NCBI GenBank assembly: GCA_026770615.1
Contig: MU631784.1
Location: 11,600-24,321, forward strand
Reading direction: 5' to 3'
From: Pavlovales sp. CCMP2436
Taxonomy: Eukaryota > Haptophyta > Pavlovophyceae > Pavlovales
DNA length: 12,722 bases
Positions 7,656-12,722 of this stretch are shown here, in pieces. The number at the start of each line of letters is the position of its first letter. Position 1 is the first letter of the stretch. Made by a program: the position numbers and the translations under genes. The notes below the pieces were generated by a model. That model was not told where the DNA came from and searched no databases. It saw only the letters and a program-made list of their open reading frames with translations.

Positions 7656-8600
7656 GTGCGCCAGCCAGTCGGTGGTCGGGACGCAGCCAAGCGCCACAGA
7701 CGCCTGCTTGAGGATGGCGTTGTCCACGCCGAGGCAGATCGATGTTCTCGTCGGGAAAGCAGTGCTGAGCCCAGTAGCCACCCTTGTGTGCCGTCGAGTC
7801 GACTGTGATCGCCCACAGCGCCTGTTTGTGCTTCAGCCCAAGCAGAGAGTTGAGTTTCTGAGAGGTGCCGGTGATCTGATTGCACTTGGAGGCGAGGGTG
7901 AGGGCGACGAACTCTACCGAGACGAGCGGGATGCCGTATATTTTGATGCCGAGGGCGATGGAGCCGTCGGCAGAGCACGCGAAGCCGAGGGGCACGCCAT
8001 ACATGACGCGGACGCGATCGAGTTCAGCGGCATGGTCGGGGGAGATGTAGCTGACGGTCTTGATCAGGTTGGCCTCGAGGCCCAGCTTCGCGTGCACCGA
8101 GGCCAGGAACCTGTCAACGGCCGGGAAGACGATGGCAGGCTTACCGAGCGCAGTCACATCGTCTGCACCAGCGCGCGCAGCCCCGCCACAACCAGCCTCA
8201 AGCTCGGCGTCTAGCACCCCAAGGGAGGCGCGGATTGCCATTGCAAATGCGATCATCCCCTCGACAGAGCCCTGCTGCCACCCCTTCTCGCTGCAGAACG
8301 CAAGAATCTGCTCGAGGAACTCGCCAGAGCCGCCGAAGATCAGCGACTTGGGCGATGGGAGGGAGTGTAGCAGGCGGGCCATCGGTGCTGTCGCGGGGAT
8401 GTCGAGCACTTCGGCGAGCAAGCCGGCGCGGGTGACGAAGTTGAAGGCGTTTTTAAAGTCGATGTTCACCGCGCAGAACTCGGGTCGGGCGTCGAGTAGC
8501 TCCCGTACCGCAAACACAAGCTTGGTGCCGGGTATGCTATTGAGACTTCGGACTGAAAAGATCGTCATCTCTAGGCGAGCTGTCATAGGACACGTCATTC
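7656..8600 (-). pseudogene. Reverse transcriptase domain (partial, inactive)
   Basis: The frame opens on TTG at 8637; the first ATG is at 8598. RT homology starts near SIPGTKLVFAVRELL, which corresponds to the region just before motif A, so fingers motifs 0 to 2 are absent. Visible motifs: A, VNIDFKNAFN, with the catalytic Asp at about 8460; B, QQGSVEGMIAFAMAI; C, GADD in place of the usual YADD/FADD, keeping both catalytic Asp; D, a Lys in LIKTVSYIS; E-like, GVPLGF. After about 7745 the sense continues in another frame (GVDNAILKQASVALG) and meets TAA near 7656. RT would copy the element RNA at a nicked target. Here it cannot be made whole. Confidence 0.75.
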
Positions 8601-8631
8601 TAAAATTATACCAATAATTGTATCCCAAAAA

Positions 8632-9180
8632 TGTCAACTGACAATTTCAACTGACAATATTCAAAAAATTGACAGCTGACACCCAGCACAAACAATAGTT
8701 ACAACCACTTACTGGCTTAATCACGTTTAATCACGTTTAAACCAATACCGCAGCTTTTCGCGCCGCAGTCTCTTCCGGCTTCCGCTCGTCCCAGCGCCGC
8801 AACCCGCCGTCGAGCGAGCGCCGCCGCCGAGCACGCCGCCCAGCACACCGCCCAGCACGCCGCCCAGCACGCCGTCCAGCCCGCCGCCCAGCCCGTCGCC
8901 GAGCCCACCACCCAGCCCACCGCCGAGCCCGCCGCCCAGCCCGCCGCCTACAACGCCTACATTCACGCCGCATTCATTCAAGCGGCTCATCTTCAAGCGG
9001 GCGCTCAAGCGTGTCTGACACGTCGCATGCTACTTCAGCTTGTGCTCGCCTTCCCGTCATATGTCTACCCTCATCGAGCGCGTGGCTGTCGTGCGAGCAA
9101 GTGCGGTGTCGAATGCCAGTTGCGCAAGTCCACCCGCAACCCGCCAATCCCGGCCGTCTCGCCTATGGCTCCCGACCGCA
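8632..9180 (+). repeat. Dispersed repeat R1, copy a
   Basis: The AT-rich head has iterated TGTCAACTGACAAT-like words, then GACACCCAG, an ACAATAGTTACAAC stretch and CTACTGGCTTAATCACGTTT. A variable GC-rich middle follows, then a well-conserved tail from about 8975 (AAGCGGCTCATCTTCAAG) through CTTCAGCTTGTGCTCGCCTT, GTGTCGAATGCCAGTTGCGC and the start-codon region CGTCTCGCCTATGGCTCCCG. The same blocks recur in the same order at 10732-11406. It behaves like the 5' end of a repeated transcription unit or mobile element whose promoter and start are conserved. Confidence 0.75.
8826..8950. repeat. 12-bp minisatellite inside R1 copy a
   Basis: About ten imperfect copies of a CCGCCCAGCACG/CCGCCCAGCCCG-type unit. 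On the plus strand the frame used by the downstream gene reads as AAQ/H/P repeats and is open from about 8733, so a longer protein beginning upstream is possible but not needed. R1 copy b lacks this array and has a different tandem repeat at the same place. Confidence 0.8.
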
Positions 9181-9819
9181 AGCGAGCGCAAGCGCGCATC
9201 GACATCGTGGTTGAGCTGCGGCAGGCATGCACGGAGACCGGCGCCGAGTGGGAGAAGCCGCCAACGGCCAGCGCTGGCGACGCCTTTGCGAGCTGGCGAG
9301 CGCGGTACAACTCTCGCAAAGAGAGCCACGCGGCCGCATTGGCGCGCAAGGAGACCGACGCTGCGTTGCAGGTGCGGTGCACTCAGTGGGCCGCGGCTTA
9401 CGAGGCCGCGCCGACGGGTGAGTACGCATCGGGAGGCTCGAACGGCACGCGCGGGCGCAAATATTTTTCCCGAAGAATTAGATTGTACTTTTATTGCAGA
9501 ACCTGCACATTTAACATGTCCTCTTTCACTCGCCAACATCAGTGCGGTATTTCCATCGTTATTTGCCAGATTCACCATATCACCGGCGTTGAGTAACACG
9601 GCGCGCATCGACATCGTGGATAAGCTGCAACAGGCGTGCGCGGAAACCGGCGCCGAGTGGGAGGAACCGCCATCGGCCACCGCTGGCGACGCCTTTGCGA
9701 GCTGGCGCACGCGCAACAGAGCGCGGTACAAGTCTCGCAACGAGAGCCACACGGCTGCATTGGCGCGCAACGAGACCGACGCTGAACAGCAGTCAGCAGA
9801 TCACGTATATCGTGTGTAG
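9165..9819 (+). CDS. Two-exon gene with duplicated module, unknown function
   Basis: The start ATG (9165) is chosen because R1 copy b conserves an ATG at the same place (11385) with similar next codons (APDR versus PPDR). Exon 1 (9165-9417) ends CGG|GTGAGT. The intron is 9418-9499 and ends TGTACTTTTATTGCAG. Exon 2 (9500-9819) ends at TAG. Without splicing the frame is lost; with it the product is about 190 residues. It carries the same module twice: ARIDIVVELRQACTETGAEW in exon 1 and ARIDIVDKLQQACAETGAEW in exon 2, each followed by AGDAFASWR, then RY(N/K)SR(K/N)ESH and AALAR(K/N)ETDA. Exon 2 has a 12-bp in-frame insertion after AFASWR. The module is Ala/Glu/Arg-rich and probably helical; I do not recognise it. 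Differences between the copies are not clearly biased to silent sites, so constraint may be weak. Confidence 0.5.
9418..9499 (+). other. Predicted 82-bp GT-AG intron
   Basis: The donor GTGAGT at 9418 and the acceptor TTATTGCAG ending at 9499 are close to consensus, and the pyrimidine tract is AT-rich in a GC-rich setting. Removal joins a one-base overhang (9417) to 9500-9501, making a Glu codon, and shifts reading into the frame in which the second module is homologous to the first. Confidence 0.6.
9507..9599 (-). pseudogene. Antisense ankyrin-repeat fragment
   Basis: The minus strand encodes LLNAGDMVNLANNDGNTALM followed by LASERGHVKC. This matches the ankyrin consensus (N-x-x-x-D-G-x-T-A-L-x-x-A-x-x-x-G-H) over about 30 residues, a single repeat. 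Codon choice is AT-richer (AAT, AAA, GAA) than in neighbouring genes. The fragment ends exactly where the second module begins (9600/9601), so it was inserted or recombined in. On the plus strand the same bases are read as the start of exon 2 (PAHLTCPLSLANISAVF). Confidence 0.7.
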
Positions 9820-9895
9820 GGGGATTCTGCCTGGCGATGTGTGTATGTATAACTGATAATATATTAATGTAGGGGGGTTCGGGCTGGCGGTACGT
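9814..9895. repeat. Two direct copies of a 27-bp G-rich word
   Basis: TGTAGGGGGATTCTGCCTGG (from 9815) and TGTAGGGGGGTTCGGGCTGG (from 9869) are direct repeats about 54 bp apart, separated by an AT-rich stretch. The first overlaps the stop codon of the two-exon gene. Confidence 0.55.
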
Positions 9896-9975
9896 TTCAA
9901 GTTCAAGTCAGGCTGATCTTAGCGCTCCGACGCAGCCTCCTACGCGCTATGTCGAAGTGGAGAGCTGGTAGAAGT

Positions 9976-10490
9976 GGTGGATGATGAAGAAGCCGAAAAC
10001 AAAGCGCTGGAGTCGCTGCGCAACGCGGGGCCGCCCGACAGTGCGCGAGCAAGCAAGTCCATTAGTGATCCCAGCGGTGACGTATCGCTGGGAAGCGATG
10101 GGGTTTTGAATGTCGAGAACTCGTTTGCGCGTGCGAGGCGCGGACCGCAGTGCGGCGGTGGAAGGACTGGTTGAAGAGGGAGCCGAAGGAGCCGAGACGT
10201 CGAGCGCGAGCGAGTCCACTTAATGGCGGGTTTGGGTTTTGAATGCCGTGAACTTGTTCGCGCGTGCAGGTCGCAGGCCGCCGCGCGGGGGCGCGATGGA
10301 AGGACTAGTTGAAGAAGGAGCCGAAGGAGCCAAAATCAGGCAACGCGAGGCCGTCCGGCCGAGCGCTAGCGAGCGAGTTCATTGGTGGTCTCACCGTCGG
10401 CGTGTCGCTAGGAAGCGACGGGGTTTTGAATGCCGGGAACTCGTTCGCGCGTGCGGGGCGCGGGCTGCAGCGCGGGGGCGCGTTGGTAAT
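9976..10490. repeat. Degenerate tandem repeat, three units
   Basis: The word GGGTTTTGAATG followed by (T/C)CG.GAACT(C/T)GTT recurs at 10101, 10234 and 10421. GTTGAAGA(G/A)GGAGCCGAAGG recurs at 10169 and 10308. Unit spacing is uneven (133 and 187 bp), so units have lost or gained segments. The first unit has an open plus-strand frame (VDDEEAENKALESLRNAG), but the later units break it, so no gene is called. Confidence 0.65.
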
Positions 10491-10731
10491 ATCATTACAT
10501 ATAGCATGAAGTCGACTGCCGGCCAGAGACCGCGTGTCTCATCCGTTGGAGCGACCCGTAGGAGTTCTTTCACGCGAGTCAGAAAGTGTGCTCGATGACG
10601 CAAAAAAAATTACAACACATGAACCCTCGGATTTCCTCTGCTCAACGTTTGACACACGGAAAATCGTGCTTTATTCGGTGCGAGAATCCCCCTGAGGTTT
10701 CCAAGCCCAAGTACGACCCCGGACCCGTTTG
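10491..10731. other. Spacer ending in the left copy of a 44-bp direct repeat
   Basis: No gene is supported. From 10687 to 10731 the sequence (CCCCCTGAGGTTTCCAAGCC, then GTACGACCCCGGACCCGTTT) is repeated at 12107-12150 with few differences. The R1 copy b head starts immediately after it. Confidence 0.55.
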
Positions 10732-11406
10732 TCAACTGACAATATTTTTAAAAATGTCAACTGACAATATTTTAAAAAATGTCATCTGACATCCACAACT
10801 GACACCCAGTTCACACAATAGTACAACAACCTACTGGCTTAATTACGTTTTAAGGCTTAATCACGTTTTAAAAAAAATCGCCCAAGGTCAATCCGCGACC
10901 CGCCTTCACGCTCGCTGCCTCTCACCCGCCTTCTTCATCTTCGTCGTCGCCCCGTCATCGAGCTCGCTCGAGTGCGTGTTGTGCTCGCCTTTCTCGCCGA
11001 CGTGCTCAAGCCCGCCGCTCTTCATTTTGGTCCGGCACGCGGCTCGAGCTTGTCCTTTGTCGTGCTCGCCGCCCTTCAACTTCGTCAGGCACGCGGCTCA
11101 AGCTTGTTCTTCGTCGAGCTCTCCCGTCGGTGCTCAAGCTCGCCCCGCCTACCTTCACGAGCGGCTCGTCCACGCGCGGCTCGTCCTCAAGCGGCTCATC
11201 TTCAAGAGGCTCGAGCTTGTCTGACACGACGCATGCTGCTTCAGCTTGTGCTCGCCTTCCTGTCGTCCACGCGCCTGCAGATGTCTACCCGCATCGAGCG
11301 CGTGGCTGTCATGCGAGCACGTGCGGTGTCGAATGCCAGTTGCGCAAGTCAATCCGCAACCCGCCGATCCCGTCCGTCTCGCCCATGCCCCCCGACCGTG
11401 CGCGAG
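10732..11406 (+). repeat. Dispersed repeat R1, copy b
   Basis: The head has three TGTCAACTGACA-type words (from 10733), followed by CAACTGACACCCAG, CTACTGGCTTAATTACGTTT and CGGCTCATCTTCAAG. The conserved block ends with GTGTCGAATGCCAGTTGCGC and an ATG at 11385. Homology to copy a stops near 11403, right where the tandem array begins, so the coding module found in copy a is absent. An imperfect 54-bp tandem pair (GGCACGCGGCTC at 11034 and 11088) fills the variable middle. Confidence 0.75.
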
Positions 11407-12002
11407 CCTCCCGTCAGCATCAAGACCCTCGCTCACACCGACCTCTTGGGACGCGGTGGCGCACACCCACGGAGGGCAGACGGGATGCATGCGCATCCTC
11501 CTCTTGACCCGCAAGTCGCAGCCAACCGCCAACCGAGCCCCCACCTCTCAGCCCCCATCCCTGCTCCGGTACCAATATTGAGAAGAGTGAGATATCATCG
11601 GCGCCGATTTTGGAATCCTTTTCCGCGTTCACGCAGGGCAGACGGGGTGAATGCACATCCTCCCCTTGACCTGCAAGTCGTAGTCAACCGCCAACCGAGC
11701 CCCCACCTCTCATTCAGCCCCCATCCCTGCTCCGATACCAGCATTGGGGAGAAGTGAGATCGAGCCTCCCGTCAGCATCAAGACCCTCGCTCACACCGAC
11801 CTCATGGGACGCCGGGTAGGACGCGGTGGCGCACACCCACGGAGGGCAGACGGGATGCATGCACATCCTCCCCTTGACCCGCAAATCGCAGCCAACCGCC
11901 AACCGAGCCCCCACCTCTCAGCCCCCATCCCTGCTCCGGTACCAATATTGGGAAAAGTGAGATATCATCGGCGCCGATTTTGGGATCCTTTTCCGCGTTC
12001 AC
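11404..12002. repeat. Tandem array of about 230-bp units (full, partial, full)
   Basis: Unit 1 (11404-11632) and unit 3 (11762-12002) begin GAGCCTCCCGTCAGCATCAA and end TTTTCCGCGTTCAC. They are nearly identical except for a 12-bp insertion in unit 3 (CGCCGGGTAGGA region). The middle unit (11633-11761) is a truncated copy with more differences and lacks the last part. Full units contain the perfect palindrome ATCGGCGCCGAT (11597-11608, 11957-11968). The frames open through it give repetitive translations with no recognisable domain. No gene is called. Confidence 0.85.
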
Positions 12003-12129
12003 AGGCGGGCGCATCCCCTCACTCTTCTCGTCATGCAGCCCCTCAACCCGTGCGATGGACAGAATGGCCGTCTGGTCATTTGCTTACCGACCTATCAATA
12101 ACCGAAAGCCCCCTTAGGTTTCCAAGCCC

Positions 12130-12243
12130 ATGTACGACCCGGACCCGTTTATTAAGAAACCGTCTCAAAATACCCCCCGTCCCAAGAGACGCGGTCGTGT
12201 CATGAAGCCACGTAAGCTCGCCACCTGGGCGATCACTGGCTGA
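12130..12243 (+). CDS. Small basic ORF, possibly a C-terminal exon remnant
   Basis: ATG 12130 to TGA 12241-12243 encodes 37 residues beginning MYDPDPFIKKPSQNTPRPKR and containing a basic cluster (KRRGRVMKPRK). The same phase before the ATG reads PP, a stop, then VSKP. The partial copy at 10687-10731 reads PPEVSKPKYDPGPV without that stop, which suggests both descend from one coding exon. This may be the tail of a lost gene; the function is unknown. Confidence 0.25.
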   Translation: MYDPDPFIKKPSQNTPRPKRRGRVMKPRKLATWAITG

Positions 12244-12302
12244 ATTCGTCGGCCGCACACATCAGATTTGCCTGACTGCTTCTGCCTGTCTTCCTATTAA
12301 GT

Positions 12303-12471
12303 ACAGGGGATCGCGGGCAATAAGAAACCGTCGTGTTAAGAAACTGAGCCTCTTTTTTTTACATTGTTTGTATGAAATTTAAGCAAATTTAAGCATTGTT
12401 TGTATGTAATTTGCTAAGAAACTCAGCCTTAAGCTCAAAAAGCGCCGTTCTTATTGCCCGCGATCCCCTGT
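12303..12471. mobile_element. MITE-like element with 24-bp perfect terminal inverted repeats
   Basis: TACAGGGGATCGCGGGCAAT (followed by AAGAA) at 12302-12326 is the exact reverse complement of 12448-12472. The flanks read AAGT on both sides (12299-12302 and 12472-12475), a possible 4-bp target duplication; a TA duplication (Tc1/mariner style) is an alternative reading. The interior is AT-rich and non-coding, with direct repeats of CATTGTTTGTATG (12363 and about 12394) and TAAGAAACTGAGCCT/TAAGAAACTCAGCCT. Small size, no transposase and perfect termini fit a recent non-autonomous DNA transposon. Confidence 0.75.
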
Positions 12472-12500
12472 AAGTCGTAGTCAAAAAATACACCCCGGCC

Positions 12501-12722
12501 ATGCCGCCAGTCATCCCAGGCCTCGACACTACTGACTGGCTCGTGGTCGACATCTCGGAGATGCAGGAGTCCTATCGCGGGCTCAAGACCAACAAGGCCC
12601 AGGGCGCGTCGCCATGGAAGTATGAGTACCTCATACCGCTTGCCCCGACCGTATCCTTTGTTGGAGATGCCGCACGCCAAGTACTCGAGTCACACGCCTG
12701 GCTGGCATCATCCTTCGCAAAC
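12501..12722 (+). CDS. 5' end of an unrecognised protein, runs off the window
   Basis: ATG 12501, in a GGCC-ATG context, opens a frame of 74 codons with no stop before the right edge. The translation starts MPPVIPGLDTTDWLVVDISE and continues with YRGLKTNKAQGASPWKYEYL and VSFVGDAARQVLESHAWLAS. It has ordinary amino-acid variety, third-position GC bias and no low complexity, so it looks like a genuine coding exon. I do not recognise the family. The MITE ends 28-29 bp before the ATG, so the promoter and 5' UTR must lie in or beyond the inserted element. Confidence 0.55.
   Translation, partial: MPPVIPGLDTTDWLVVDISEMQESYRGLKTNKAQGASPWKYEYLIPLAPTVSFVGDAARQVLESHAWLASSFAN

Larger units (their letters stand above)
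6075..8600 (-). mobile_element. 5'-truncated non-LTR retrotransposon with RT and restriction-like endonuclease
   Basis: The minus strand carries, in order, reverse transcriptase motifs (8530-7700), a thumb-like LPTRLAALGLPSL segment (about 7640-7600), and a C-terminal region with DPYGD, GGH and HDPVVR (about 6990-6890) followed by TGGFGEQSK (about 6480). This order, RT then Zn/His-type endonuclease, is that of non-LTR elements with a restriction-like endonuclease (R2/NeSL-like organisation). It has no RT fingers or upstream ORF, at least two in-frame TAGs and at least three frame changes, so it is dead. The 5' truncation is typical of incomplete target-primed reverse transcription. Its truncated end lies directly beside the head of repeat R1 (8632). 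Confidence 0.7.

Noticed and set aside
7561..8617. Long plus-strand frames opposite the reverse transcriptase
   Set aside because: RT motifs A, B, C and E are on the minus strand; plus-strand frames are mirror artefacts of GC-rich codons.
8717..9008. Minus-strand Gly-rich (GGGLGG) protein
   Set aside because: It is the 12-bp minisatellite read in antisense, and no conserved flanks exist.
9057..9770. 237-codon minus-strand ankyrin protein
   Set aside because: Only about 30 residues match the ankyrin consensus; the rest is antisense of the duplicated module.
10972..11757. 261-codon plus-strand protein through R1b and the tandem array
   Set aside because: The frame differs from that supported by copy a, spans the R1/array junction and contains the repeat translated as is.
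11404..12002. CRISPR array
   Set aside because: Repeats are ~230 bp, only three, with no spacers of regular length and a eukaryotic context.
10687..12150. LTR retrotransposon bounded by the 44-bp direct repeats
   Set aside because: The repeats lack TG..CA ends, and no primer-binding site, gag or pol lies between them.

Overview
The window looks like nuclear DNA of a GC-rich single-celled eukaryote, most plausibly a haptophyte-type alga. This is an inference from style, not a match to a named genome. The reasons are GT-AG introns of about 80 bp with pyrimidine-rich acceptors, long purine/pyrimidine and trinucleotide low-complexity tracts, eukaryotic domain types (F5/8C lectin-like, armadillo, BTB/BACK, ankyrin), a non-LTR retrotransposon relic, a tRNA-derived SINE-like unit and a MITE-like palindrome. 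There are no bacterial operons and no ribosome binding sites.

Left part (1-4700), mostly minus strand. Position 1-654 holds the 5'-to-middle part of a spliced gene that leaves the window at its left edge. Position 1389-2701 encodes a secretory, single-pass membrane protein with a discoidin-like domain; it has no ATG in the window and is followed by a (GTA/GTG)n microsatellite. Position 3476-4337 is the terminal exon of an armadillo + BTB/BACK protein, broken by two single-base shifts in G runs. A second copy of only its C-terminal tail lies tail-to-tail at 3011-3127. The BTB exon begins at a strong acceptor whose upstream intron appears to contain a SINE-like tRNA pseudogene.

Middle part (4700-8640). 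Two decayed minus-strand coding units lie here: an unrecognised gene (5102-5820) read in three frames, and a 5'-truncated retrotransposon relic (6075-8600) with reverse transcriptase and restriction-like endonuclease domains, broken by stops and frameshifts.

Right part (8630-12722), plus strand, repeat-dominated. A dispersed element, called R1 here, occurs twice in direct orientation (8632-9180 and 10732-11406), sharing an AT-rich head of iterated TGTCAACTGACA motifs, a 5' region and a start-codon region. In the first copy it leads into a two-exon gene (9165-9819). The two exons carry diverged copies of the same module, and splicing restores the frame between them; exon 2 opens with an ankyrin repeat in antisense. 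The second copy leads into a tandem array of about 230-bp units. The R1b-plus-array block is flanked by a 44-bp direct repeat. A perfect 171-bp MITE-like palindrome (12302-12472) ends 28 bp before the ATG of an unrecognised gene that runs off the right edge.

The genes do not form a pathway. The window reads as a repeat-rich accessory region in which host-type genes have been duplicated, truncated and invaded.
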